This document shows, piece by piece, positions 49,300 through 57,536 of a stretch of 64,000 bases of DNA. The stretch comes from Catellatospora tritici (lineage in GTDB: Bacteria > Actinomycetota > Actinomycetes > Mycobacteriales > Micromonosporaceae), in NCBI RefSeq assembly GCF_019083965.1, contig NZ_JAHRCY010000011.1, positions 186,001 through 250,000 of the forward strand, read 5' to 3'. The notes beneath the pieces were generated by a model. The model searched no databases. It was given only the letters and a program-made list of their open reading frames with translations, and was not told the DNA's origin. The translations under genes and the position numbers were made by a program. Positions within the stretch are counted from its first letter, which is position 1, and each line of letters opens with the position of its first letter.

Positions 49300-49533
49300 C
49301 CTCACACTTTCGGGGGGTTGCCGCGCGGGCGCGCGGCAACCCGTGCCCAGCCCGTTCGCGCTCGTTAATCTCACGTGACGAATGTGCGGCGGTTACCGGC
49401 GCGACGGGCGTCGTTCTCCTGGTTCCACGGCCTGTTCCGGACGGGGCGGCGCAGGTCCTCCGGCAAAAGGCTCTCGCATTCACCGGCCGCGGAGCATTCC
49501 CCTGGGCGGCAACTGTCGGTAGCCTCTAGCACC

Positions 49534-50778
49534 ATGCCGGATTCCGACACGCGAGACGATCAGCGGAGCGGGCGCCTGCTTCCCGTGCTCTTCTGGGCCG
49601 GCGTCGGTCTGGCCCCGATCGCCGCGTTGTTCCTGTTCATGGCCGATGGAAGCACCGCGCTGCGGGCCGCCATCGGAGTGATCATCCTATCGGTGATCTT
49701 GATTGGCCTGTCCATCACTCTGCGTCGCGATACTGAAACGGTACGCATAGAGCTTGAGGACATGATGTTGGACGAGGTGGACACTCTGCGCGCCGACGTG
49801 CGCGACGACATCTCCACCGCCGCCCACGCCACGCACCGGGCGTTCGCCGAGAAGTTCCAGTACCTGGTGGATCAGCTCGAAGCCACCCGGCATGAGCTCG
49901 ACGGCACCCGTGCGCAGCTGGAGGCGATGCGCGCCGACCTGGCCCGCGTGGGCGCGCCCGCGCCCGCGGCCAACCGTCCCGGTGCCGCACCGGCGCCGCA
50001 CCAGCCCGGCCCCGGGGCACGGCCGGGTGTGCCCGGCGGCGTCGTTCGGCACACCGAGACCGTCCAGGTAACCACGCGGCAGACCATCGTGGACCCGCAC
50101 GCCGAGGACGCCCAGCGCGGCACCGTGTACGGCGGCTTCGACCGCGGCGGCCGCGCCGAGAACGACTACGCCACCCCGCCCCGCATCGAGGTGCAGCGCC
50201 CCCGGTCCGAGCGGCACCGCGAGCGCGAGCGCGACCGCGAGGAGTCCTGGACCGAGCAGCGCCTGCGCGAGCAGCTGGAACGGCGCCGCGACGCGGCCGA
50301 GCCGGTCTCTGCCGAGCGCTGGAGCAGCCGCGACGACCGCGACGACCGGGAAGACGACCGTCGCGGCAGCCGCGCCGAGTCCGGCCGCCGCTACGCCGAC
50401 GACGATGACGATCGCCGCCCCGACCTCAGCGCGGGCGACCGCTGGGCCAGCATCCGCAGCGATGACCGGGGCCGCGAGCTGCGTATGGGCGAGCGCCGCG
50501 CCGACCTGCGCAGCGACGGCTCCGGCGGCACCGAACTGCGCATCGAGGACCGCTGGGCCGCCGTCCGCCGCGAGGCCGAACGGGGCGGCTTCCCGTTCGA
50601 AGACGACCGCCTGGACGAGCCCCGCAGCGGCTTCCCCTTCCGCGACCAGGACCGCCGCGAAACCCCCCGCGCCATCTCGTCCTCACCCGACCGCGAAGAC
50701 CGCTGGTCCGACTACGAATCCCGCACCGACCGCGACCGAGAACGCGACAGAGACCGCGATCGAGACCGCTACCGCTGA
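49534..50778 (+). CDS. Membrane protein with coiled coil and highly charged tail
   Basis: The 414-aa protein begins with two helices (LLPVLFWAGVGLAPIAALFLFM, AAIGVIILSVILIGLSITL), then a coiled coil (MMLDEVDTLRADV...FQYLVDQLEATRHELDGTRAQLEAMRADL), a Pro-rich linker and about 220 residues rich in Arg, Asp and Glu. The latter contain GDRWASIR/RRADLRS/EDRWAAVR repeats and end in a run of RDRE. No family is recognised; it may be a cell-envelope or polarity scaffold. TAGCCT 8 nt before the ATG suggests a leaderless mRNA. Confidence 0.65.
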   Translation: MPDSDTRDDQRSGRLLPVLFWAGVGLAPIAALFLFMADGSTALRAAIGVIILSVILIGLSITLRRDTETVRIELEDMMLDEVDTLRADVRDDISTAAHATHRAFAEKFQYLVDQLEATRHELDGTRAQLEAMRADLARVGAPAPAANRPGAAPAPHQPGPGARPGVPGGVVRHTETVQVTTRQTIVDPHAEDAQRGTVYGGFDRGGRAENDYATPPRIEVQRPRSERHRERERDREESWTEQRLREQLERRRDAAEPVSAERWSSRDDRDDREDDRRGSRAESGRRYADDDDDRRPDLSAGDRWASIRSDDRGRELRMGERRADLRSDGSGGTELRIEDRWAAVRREAERGGFPFEDDRLDEPRSGFPFRDQDRRETPRAISSSPDREDRWSDYESRTDRDRERDRDRDRDRYR

Positions 50779-50792
50779 CCCGCACGCTCGCC

Positions 50793-50858
50793 GGCGGCGT
50801 CTGGACTGAGGAGCGTGACTGGGCCAAAGGCCCAGCAGCGACGAGGGAAGACGCCGCC
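50793..50858. repeat. Nested stem-loop after the charged-tail gene
   Basis: GGCGGCGTCT (50793-50802) pairs with AGACGCCGCC (50849-50858). Inside it CTGGGCC-AAA-GGCCCAG forms a second stem. It could be a terminator for the plus-strand gene, although no T-run follows. Confidence 0.5.
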
Positions 50859-50866
50859 TGAAAGGC

Positions 50867-50940
50867 GAGCGTGCCGCGCTCGCGGAGGCGGGCGCCAGCG
50901 GTGCAGTGAGCGTGCCGCGCTCGCGGAGGCGGGCGCCAGC
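50867..50940. repeat. Tandem 33-bp repeat with 41-bp period
   Basis: Two identical 33-bp copies (50867-50899 and 50908-50940) begin GAGCGTGCCGCGCTCG and end GGCGGGCGCCAGC, separated by 8 bp. A partial third copy (GGGCGCCAG) follows. Each unit contains GAGCG/CGCTC as an inverted repeat. It lies at the 3' side of the NuoD-like gene. Confidence 0.7.
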
Positions 50941-50958
50941 AGCACAGCGGGCGCCAGG

Positions 50959-52116
50959 TTATTTGTCGATGTCGCCGACGACGAAGAACATCGAGCCGAG
51001 GATGGCGATCAGGTCGGGGACCAGGGTGCCGGGCAGCAGGGTGGACAGCGCCTGGACGTTGGCGTACGACGCCGTGCGCAGCTTCATCCGCCACGGCGTC
51101 TTGTCGCCCCGCGACACGAGGTAGTAGCCGTTCACGCCCAACGGGTTCTCGGTCCACGCGTACGTGTGCCCCTCGGGTGCCTTGACCACCTTCGGCAGCC
51201 GTACATTCACCGGTCCGGTGATCCGGTCCACCCGGTCCAGGCAGGCCCGGACGAGGCCCAGTGACGCGTACACCTGGTCCAGCAGCACCTCGAACCGCGC
51301 GTGGCAGTCCCCGGTGGTACGGGTGACCACCGGCACGTCCAGCTCCCCGTACGCCAGATACGGCTCGTCGCGGCGCAGGTCGAAGTCGAGCCCGCTGGCC
51401 CGTGCCACCGGCCCGGATGCGCCGTACGCGGCGGCGTCGGCGGCGCTGAGCACCCCGACCCCGACGGTGCGGGCCAGGAAGATGTCGTTGCGCCGGATCA
51501 GGTCGTCCAGCGCGGGCATGCGCGACTCGACGAGGTCGACCGCCTCGCGGGCGCGCCGGGTCCAGCCCGCCGGGACCTCCTCCTTGAGGCCGCCGACGCG
51601 GTTGAACATGTAGTGCATGCGCCCGCCGGTGGCCTCCTCCATCACCGCCTGCAGCACCTCGCGCTCGCGGAAGGCGTAGAACATCGGCGTGATCGCCCCG
51701 ATCTCCAGCGGATACGACCCGAGGAACATCAGGTGGTTGAGGATCCGGTTCAGCTCGGCCATCGCCGTACGCAGCCAGATCGCCCGCTCCGGCACCTCCA
51801 GCCCCATCAGCCGCTCGACCGCCATCGCGGCCCCCAGCTCGTTGCTGAACGCGCTCAGCCAGTCGTGCCGGTTGGCCAGCACCAGGATCTGCCGGTAGTC
51901 GCGCACCTCGAACAGCTTCTCCGCGCCCCGGTGCATGTATCCGACGACCGGCTCGGCCGACAGCACCTTCTCGCCGTCGAGCACGAGCTTGAGCCGCAGC
52001 ACGCCGTGCGTGGACGGGTGCTGCGGTCCGATGTTGAGGACCATGTCGGTACCGAGCTGCTGCGCACCCGCGCCCGCCCCGACCGTCAACTCGCGCGTAC
52101 CGCCCGCTTCCGCCAT
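50959..52116 (-). CDS. nuoD2: NuoD-like protein (complex I 49-kDa subunit paralogue)
   Basis: The 385-aa protein matches NuoD from end to end (MVLNIGPQHPSTHGVLRL, MAELNRILNHLMFLG, GRMHYMFNRVGGL, FVVGDIDK) but stands alone, outside a nuo operon, as the second copy does in Streptomyces. His37 of the quinone pocket is kept. The pocket tyrosine (bovine NDUFS2 Tyr108, in DRLDY) is replaced by Trp86 (NRHDW). It has Arg63 (YMHRGAEK), the counterpart of the NDUFS2 arginine that is dimethylated by NDUFAF7, and the next gene upstream encodes that methyltransferase family. A -10 (TACGAT) 7 nt before the ATG suggests a leaderless transcript. Confidence 0.85.
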   Translation of the reverse strand: MAEAGGTRELTVGAGAGAQQLGTDMVLNIGPQHPSTHGVLRLKLVLDGEKVLSAEPVVGYMHRGAEKLFEVRDYRQILVLANRHDWLSAFSNELGAAMAVERLMGLEVPERAIWLRTAMAELNRILNHLMFLGSYPLEIGAITPMFYAFREREVLQAVMEEATGGRMHYMFNRVGGLKEEVPAGWTRRAREAVDLVESRMPALDDLIRRNDIFLARTVGVGVLSAADAAAYGASGPVARASGLDFDLRRDEPYLAYGELDVPVVTRTTGDCHARFEVLLDQVYASLGLVRACLDRVDRITGPVNVRLPKVVKAPEGHTYAWTENPLGVNGYYLVSRGDKTPWRMKLRTASYANVQALSTLLPGTLVPDLIAILGSMFFVVGDIDK

Positions 52117-52156
52117 GGCCGCAATCGTAAGCCAGCCCTCCGCCCCCCACCCCGTT

Positions 52157-52174
52157 AAGGAAGGGCCCTTCCTT
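52157..52174. repeat. GGAAGGGCCC-type palindrome, second copy
   Basis: AAGGAAGGGCCCTTCCTT is a perfect 18-bp palindrome between the methyltransferase and the NuoD-like gene. It shares its core with the inverted repeat at 3225-3273. Confidence 0.65.
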
Positions 52175-52177
52175 CGC

Positions 52178-53113
52178 TCAGGGCAGGAGGGGGAGGGGGT
52201 GGGGGAGGGCGACGGGGTGGGCGAGCCACCAGTGGGCGCCGAGTCCGGCGGGGGCGGTCAGCTCGGCGCCGGCGCCGGCGGTGGACAGGGCGCGGACGTA
52301 CGCGATGGGGTCGGTCGAGGCCAGAGTCAGTGGCGGACGGCGGCCGTCGACGCCGAGGCGGTGCAGGGCGTCGCGCTGGCGTAGCAGGACGTGGTCCGGA
52401 CCGGCTGCCGCGGCGGCGGAGTCCATGGCGACGTGGCAGGTGATGTCGGTGCTGCCGTCGAAGGCGGGCGGGACCTCACGGCCGTGTCGGAAACCGGTGG
52501 CGGTCGACCGGGGCGGACGATGTTCGCGCAGGTGGCCGTAGTCGACGGCCAGGGCGAGCCCGGCCGACACGGCGGCGACCGCGTCGGCCCAGGCTTCGTC
52601 GCGGGTTCGCCCGATCTCGATCACCTCGTCCGGCCCGGCGGGCCACCACCGCTCTGCCCAGGCCGCGTCGGCGGGGGAGAGCGGGTCGCCCGGGTTGAGG
52701 CCGGTGTCGAGGTAGCGGCCGTCGCGGGCGAGGTCGAGGGGGATGTTGTCCAGCCACTCGGTGGCGAGCAGGACGCCGGTCAGGCCGCGCGGGAGGTCGG
52801 TGCGCCAGGAGATGCCGTCCCAGGACCGCATGGTGACCTCCACCCCGATGGGTCGGACCCGGGCGCGTACCGGCGGGGGAAGTTCGGCGAGCAGTGCCGT
52901 GAGCAGCTCGCCCCGGCCCGCGCCCACGTCGACGAGGTCGAGCGTGGCGGGTGCGCCCAGAGCCGTGTCGACCTGGCAGACCAGCCGGGCCAGGGCGGCG
53001 GCGAACAGCGGTGACGCGTGCGCGCTGGTGCGGAAGTGGTCGGCTGGGCGTTCGCGGACGAAGAAGCCGCCCGGCCCGTACAGCGCCCGCGCCATCGCCT
53101 CCCGCCACCGCAT
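52178..53113 (-). CDS. MidA/NDUFAF7-family (DUF185) SAM-dependent methyltransferase
   Basis: The 311-aa protein starts with ALYGPGGFFVRERPADHFRTSAHASPLFAAALARL, the DUF185 N-terminal pattern, and has a SAM-binding loop LDLVDVGAGRGELL. GVLLATEWLDNIP is the family's EllDalP-like motif, and ALAVDYGH follows. In eukaryotes NDUFAF7 dimethylates an arginine of the complex I subunit NDUFS2 (the NuoD homologue). Here it lies directly upstream of a NuoD paralogue on the same strand, which suggests the same enzyme-substrate pair. The C-terminal part is shorter than in MidA. Confidence 0.78.
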   Translation of the reverse strand: MRWREAMARALYGPGGFFVRERPADHFRTSAHASPLFAAALARLVCQVDTALGAPATLDLVDVGAGRGELLTALLAELPPPVRARVRPIGVEVTMRSWDGISWRTDLPRGLTGVLLATEWLDNIPLDLARDGRYLDTGLNPGDPLSPADAAWAERWWPAGPDEVIEIGRTRDEAWADAVAAVSAGLALAVDYGHLREHRPPRSTATGFRHGREVPPAFDGSTDITCHVAMDSAAAAAGPDHVLLRQRDALHRLGVDGRRPPLTLASTDPIAYVRALSTAGAGAELTAPAGLGAHWWLAHPVALPHPLPLLP

Positions 53114-53248
53114 CAGCCGATGATGCCGTACGCCCGGTTTGTTAAGTCCGGGGGTCAGTGCGGTTTCGCACAGTTGCTGTCCGGTCAGTGGGACGCGGAC
53201 GCATACTTGCGTCGACCGGTACCCCGACGCAGAGGACTGGATCAGAGC

Positions 53249-54172
53249 ATGAGCGCAACGCGCGAGTTCACCGTGGGTGTGATCGGCGCCGGCCGGGTCG
53301 GCGCGGTCCTCGCGGCCGCCCTACGGGCCGCCGGGCACCACGTCGTCGCCGCATCTGGCGTCTCTGCCGCGGCCAAGCATCGCATCAGCACCCTGCTCCC
53401 GGGTGCCCAGAATCTTCCCGCCGACGACGTGGCCCGCGCCGCGGACGATCTGCTGCTCATCGCGGTACCCGATGACGCGCTCGCGGGCGTTGTCGCCGGG
53501 CTGGCCGCCACCGGCGCGCTGCGTCCCGGACAGATCGTGGCGCACACCTCCGGCGCGCACGGCCTGGCCGTGCTGGCGCCCGCCGCCGCGGTCGGCGCTC
53601 GGCCGCTGGCGCTGCACCCGGCGATGACCTTCACCGGCGGCGCCGGTGACCTGCGCCGCCTGCGCGGCATCTCGTACGGCGTGACCGCCCCCGACCCCAC
53701 CGTCCGGGAGCTGGCCGCCGACCTCGTCGCCGACCTCGGCGGCACCCCGGAGTGGATCGGCGAGCAGCAGCGCGCCCTCTACCACGCGGGCCTGGCCCAT
53801 GGCGCGAACCACCTGGTCACGCTAGTGAACGAGGCCGCCGACCGGCTGCGCGACGCGGGCGTGCTCGACCCGGCCAAGGTGCTCGGCCCGCTGCTGACCG
53901 CCGCGCTGGAGAACGCGCTGCGGATGGGCGACGCGGCGCTGACCGGCCCGGTGTCGCGCGGCGACGCGGGCACGGTGGCGCGGCACGTGCAGGTGATGCG
54001 GGAGACGGCGCCCGACTCGCTGCCCGCGTACGTGGCGCTGGCCCGGCGCACCGCCGACCGCGCCATCGCCAACGGCCGCCTGCGTCCCCGCGACGCCGAG
54101 CCGCTGCTCGGCGTGCTGGCCCAGTCCGCGACCGGAGCGGGGTACACAGAGATCGGCGAGACCGCCCGATGA
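53249..54172 (+). CDS. Rossmann-like oxidoreductase, DUF2520 family
   Basis: The 307-aa protein has an NAD(P)-binding start (FTVGVIGAGRVGAVLAAAL) and a C-terminal helical domain with HAGLAHGANHLVTLVNEA, like short-chain beta-hydroxyacid dehydrogenases. It always precedes panC in actinobacteria (Rv3603c position), so a role in pantothenate supply such as a ketopantoate-type reduction has been suspected, but it is unproven. The ATG at 53249 begins the conserved fold. The stop overlaps a panC in-frame ATG (ATGA). Confidence 0.85.
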   Translation: MSATREFTVGVIGAGRVGAVLAAALRAAGHHVVAASGVSAAAKHRISTLLPGAQNLPADDVARAADDLLLIAVPDDALAGVVAGLAATGALRPGQIVAHTSGAHGLAVLAPAAAVGARPLALHPAMTFTGGAGDLRRLRGISYGVTAPDPTVRELAADLVADLGGTPEWIGEQQRALYHAGLAHGANHLVTLVNEAADRLRDAGVLDPAKVLGPLLTAALENALRMGDAALTGPVSRGDAGTVARHVQVMRETAPDSLPAYVALARRTADRAIANGRLRPRDAEPLLGVLAQSATGAGYTEIGETAR

Positions 54173-54186
54173 CTGGAGGTACGGCC

Positions 54187-55023
54187 GTGACGGATGTCGT
54201 AGGCACGCGGGCCGAACTGGCCGCGGCCCGCGCCGCGCTGCCCGGCACCGTGGCCGTGGTGATGACCATGGGCGCGCTGCACGAGGGGCACGCGATGCTG
54301 CTGCGCGAGGCCCGCAAGAGCGCCGACCACCTGCTCGCGACGGTCTTCGTGAACCCGCTGCAGTTCGGGCCGAACGAGGACTTCACCCGCTACCCGCGCA
54401 CATTCGAGGCCGATCTGGCGGTGTGCGAGCGCGAGGGCGTGGACGTGCTGTTCGCGCCGACGCCTGAGGTCATGTATCCGCACGGCGACTCCGAGGTGAC
54501 CGTGCACCCCGGGCCGCTGGGTGAGGTGCTGGAGGGCGCGGTGCGCCCCGGCCACTTCGCGGGCGTGCTGACCGTGGTGTGCAAACTGCTCCGGCTCACC
54601 GGCGCCGACCTGGCGTTCTTCGGGGAGAAGGACTATCAGCAGCTGACCCTGATCCGGGCCATGGTGCGCGATCTGGAGCTCGACGTGGAGATCGTCGGCG
54701 TGCCGACGGTACGGGAGCTCGACGGCCTGGCGCTGTCCAGCCGCAATCGGTACCTCGACGACGCGCAGCGCGAGACCGCGCTGGCCCTGTCGCGCGCGCT
54801 GCGCGCCGGTGCCGCCCAGCGCGGCGCGGCCGCCGTGCTGGCGGCGGCGCGGGCCGAGCTGGCCGGGTTGGAAGTGGACTACCTGGCGCTGCGCGGCGCC
54901 GACCTGAGTGAGGACCCGGGTGCAGGCCCGGCGCGGCTGCTGGTGGCGGCCCGTGTCGGTACGACCCGGCTGATCGACAACATCCCGGTGCACCTCGACG
55001 CACCGCACCCCCGGGAGAGCTGA
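54187..55023 (+). CDS. panC: Pantothenate synthetase
   Basis: The 278-aa enzyme joins pantoate and beta-alanine with ATP. The HIGH-like motif is in VVMTMGALHEGHAMLL (HEGH at 32-35), the KMSKS-like motif in LALSSRNRYL, and FVNPLQFGPNEDFTRYPR and FFGEKDYQQL are conserved. The GTG at 54187 has GGAGG 7 nt before it. An in-frame ATG at 54169 that overlaps the previous stop lacks such a site. panD follows after 4 nt. Confidence 0.96.
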   Translation: MTDVVGTRAELAAARAALPGTVAVVMTMGALHEGHAMLLREARKSADHLLATVFVNPLQFGPNEDFTRYPRTFEADLAVCEREGVDVLFAPTPEVMYPHGDSEVTVHPGPLGEVLEGAVRPGHFAGVLTVVCKLLRLTGADLAFFGEKDYQQLTLIRAMVRDLELDVEIVGVPTVRELDGLALSSRNRYLDDAQRETALALSRALRAGAAQRGAAAVLAAARAELAGLEVDYLALRGADLSEDPGAGPARLLVAARVGTTRLIDNIPVHLDAPHPRES

Positions 55024-55027
55024 ACCG

Positions 55028-55456
55028 ATGTTCCTGCGCACCATGTTCAAGTCCAAGATCCACCGGGCCGTGGTGACCCAGGCCGACCTGCACTACGTGG
55101 GTTCGGTGACGATCGACGAGGACCTGATGGACGCCGCTGACCTGCTGCCCGGCGAGCAGGTGGCGATCGTCGACATCACCAACGGCGCCCGGCTGGAGAC
55201 CTACGTCATCCCCGGCGAACGGGGCACCGGCGTCATCGGCATCAACGGGGCGGCGGCGCACCTGGTGCAGCCGGGGGACCTGGTCATCCTCATCTCGTAC
55301 GCCCAGATGGATGAGGCCACCTCGCGCGCCTACACCCCCAAGGTCGTCCACGTGGACGCCGACAACCGGGTCATCTCGCTGGGCGGCGACCCCGCCGAGG
55401 CGGTGGCGGGGATGGTCGGCGATCCGGTGCCCAGCCCGCTCGCGGTGGCACGGTAG
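55028..55456 (+). CDS. panD: Aspartate 1-decarboxylase proenzyme
   Basis: The 142-aa proenzyme makes beta-alanine for PanC. The self-cleavage site is YVGS with Gly25-Ser26, one residue later than in E. coli; Ser26 becomes the pyruvoyl group. SKIHRA, NGARLETYVI and GINGAAAHLV are all present. It is in one operon with panC. Confidence 0.97.
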   Translation: MFLRTMFKSKIHRAVVTQADLHYVGSVTIDEDLMDAADLLPGEQVAIVDITNGARLETYVIPGERGTGVIGINGAAAHLVQPGDLVILISYAQMDEATSRAYTPKVVHVDADNRVISLGGDPAEAVAGMVGDPVPSPLAVAR

Positions 55457-55526
55457 CCCCCTCGGCCGGTTTTGCGGCGCACGCCGGTCCGTTAGGCTCC
55501 GGGCGGACTGGGCTCGGAAGGGGACG

Positions 55527-56420
55527 ATGTCGATGAGGCGGTGGATCGCCGCCGGCACCGCCATGTGCGCGCTGCTGGCACCGGCGCTGGCCGGATGTAC
55601 CGCGACAGTGGCCGGCACGGACGGCAAGCTCACCGACGACTGGTCCGCGCTGCCCGAGGCCCAGGTGTTCACGCCCGGTGCCGAGGTCTGCCACCCCAAG
55701 ACGTACGAGCAGACCGGCCGCGCCACCGCATACCAGCCGGTGGACTGCGCCCAGTCCCACTTCGGCGAGACGGTGTACGTCGGCACCCTGACCGGTCCGG
55801 CCACCGAACTGGCCGCGCCGCCGGAGCCGAACACCGCCGCGGTGGCCGCCGCCTACGCCGAGTGCGACGAGCGCGCCACCGCGTACGTGGGCCGCCAGTG
55901 GCGCGACGCCCGCCTCACCCTCGATCTCACCCTGCCCTCGGCGGCGGCCTGGCAGGGCGGCGCCCGCTGGTACCGCTGCGAGCTCAACGAGCTGACCACG
56001 GTCACCGGCGACGCCGACTGGGTCGAGCGCAAGGGTTCCCTGCGCGGCGACCTGTCGGCGCCGCTGCTGCTGGGCTGCTTCAACGAGTCCGGCACCAACG
56101 GCGTGGACAAGATGGAAGCGGTCGACTGCGCGAAGTCGCACAACGCCGAATACGTCGGCTCGTTCGCCGCTGCGCGCACCCGCGCCTACCCGGCGAGCGA
56201 GAAGGACTGGGACTACTTCCACGACAACTGCCGCAAGGCGATCGCGGCGTACGTGGGCATCACCCAGAGCGCGACCACCCGCTACGGCGTCATCTCCTGG
56301 CCGTACAGCCGGGCCACCTGGGCCGGCGGCGACCGGGGCGTGCGCTGCTACCTGTGGCTGGAGCAGAAGAAGATGACCGGTTCGGCGAAGGACACCAAGG
56401 GCAAGGGGATCCCCTCCTGA
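55527..56420 (+). CDS. Septum-formation-like lipoprotein 1
   Basis: The 297-aa product has a lipobox (LLAPALAGC) and an outside domain with repeated Cys/His patterns (EVCHPKTY...VDCAQSHFGETVYVG and VDCAKSHNAEYVGSF), the motif of Septum_form-type proteins in actinobacteria. The tail is Lys-rich. A plausible promoter ends in TAGGCT about 30 nt upstream, and GGAAGGGG precedes the start. ATG 55533 is an alternative. Its closest relative in the window is the next gene. The pair separates panD from nadB. Confidence 0.7.
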   Translation: MSMRRWIAAGTAMCALLAPALAGCTATVAGTDGKLTDDWSALPEAQVFTPGAEVCHPKTYEQTGRATAYQPVDCAQSHFGETVYVGTLTGPATELAAPPEPNTAAVAAAYAECDERATAYVGRQWRDARLTLDLTLPSAAAWQGGARWYRCELNELTTVTGDADWVERKGSLRGDLSAPLLLGCFNESGTNGVDKMEAVDCAKSHNAEYVGSFAAARTRAYPASEKDWDYFHDNCRKAIAAYVGITQSATTRYGVISWPYSRATWAGGDRGVRCYLWLEQKKMTGSAKDTKGKGIPS

Positions 56421-56516
56421 GGTCTTGATCAGACCAGCCCCAGGCGGGACGCGGGAACTGGCGCGTATGAACTATGCTCGCCATTCACGTTGGCCTAGAT
56501 CGGGGGAGGGCATCCC

Positions 56517-57410
56517 ATGCGACGTGGGATGAGCCGGGTAGTCGCCGGACTGTTGCTCGGTGCGGTGACGTTGCTCGCCGCCACGGCCTGCACGCCGGAG
56601 CTGCCGAAGCACATCGACGGGAACCTGACCGACCAGTGGCCCGCCATGGCCGCGCCGAAGGGCTGGGAGCCCGACGCGGACATGTGTCTGAAGGTCCTGA
56701 ACGACTACATGTCCCGCAGCATGTACGACCCGGTGGCCTGTGACCGTGGCCACAACTACGAGATCGTGGCGATCGGCCAGTTCACCGGTGCCGCCGCCGA
56801 GGCCGCCGAGGCCCCGCAGGCGGGTTCGGCCGCGATGCGCACCGCCTGGAGCGACTGCGACAAGAAGGCCACCGCGTTCGTCGGCGGCGACTGGCGCGGC
56901 GGCATGCTGTCGATCGGCCTCTCCCTGCCCGCCTCGATCAGCTGGACCGGCGGTTCCCGCTGGTACGTCTGCGTGCTCTCGGCCCTGGAGCGCCCGTACG
57001 GCGACCCGACCCTGCGCAGCATCTCGCTCAAGGGCGAGTTCACCAAGAACTCCTCGCTGAAGTACGGCTGCTACCAGTACGGCGACACCCTCGTCGCCAT
57101 CGACTGCAAGAAGTCGCACAACACCGAGTTCGCGGGCATCTGGAACGCGGGCAGCCTTGCCTACGCGAAGCTGAACTCGTCCCAGGACAAGATCGCCAGC
57201 GAGTGCCGCAAGGTGATCGCCAAGTACGTGAAGGTCCCCGCCGACGGCAACATGAAGTACCGCACCGGCGTGGTGTGGGACTGGCCGTCGGAGGCCGACT
57301 GGAATGCCGGCGACCGCGGCGTGCGGTGCCACATCTGGCTGGACAAGAAGAAGGTCACCCGCTCGCTGAAGGGTGCCGGCAACGGCGGCCTCCCCATCAA
57401 CTATGCGTGA
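56517..57410 (+). CDS. Septum-formation-like lipoprotein 2
   Basis: A 297-aa paralogue of the preceding gene, with the same length and the same order of motifs: lipobox (LLAATAC), DGNLTDQWPAM near the start like DGKLTDDWSAL, CDRGHNYEIVAIG, a central SWTGGSRWYVC, CKKSHNTEFAGIW and a W.AGDRGVRC ending. Divergence is large, so the duplication is old. GGGAGGG precedes the ATG. A terminator follows. Function unknown beyond likely envelope location. Confidence 0.72.
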   Translation: MRRGMSRVVAGLLLGAVTLLAATACTPELPKHIDGNLTDQWPAMAAPKGWEPDADMCLKVLNDYMSRSMYDPVACDRGHNYEIVAIGQFTGAAAEAAEAPQAGSAAMRTAWSDCDKKATAFVGGDWRGGMLSIGLSLPASISWTGGSRWYVCVLSALERPYGDPTLRSISLKGEFTKNSSLKYGCYQYGDTLVAIDCKKSHNTEFAGIWNAGSLAYAKLNSSQDKIASECRKVIAKYVKVPADGNMKYRTGVVWDWPSEADWNAGDRGVRCHIWLDKKKVTRSLKGAGNGGLPINYA

Positions 57411-57425
57411 CCCCTGACTGAGTGG

Positions 57426-57469
57426 ATCGCCGCTCCGGCCGTACTGGCCGGGGCGGCGATCTTCTTTTT
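57426..57469 (+). terminator. Rho-independent terminator after the lipoprotein pair
   Basis: ATCGCCGCTCCGGCC and GGCCGGGGCGGCGAT pair with one mismatch around GTACT and are followed by CTTCTTTTT. Confidence 0.85.
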
Positions 57470-57536
57470 CGCCTGGTGCAGGGCCGAGTGTTGGGCGTCA
57501 CGGTCGGTTGGGGGTGAATGGAGGGCTGCGGCGCGG

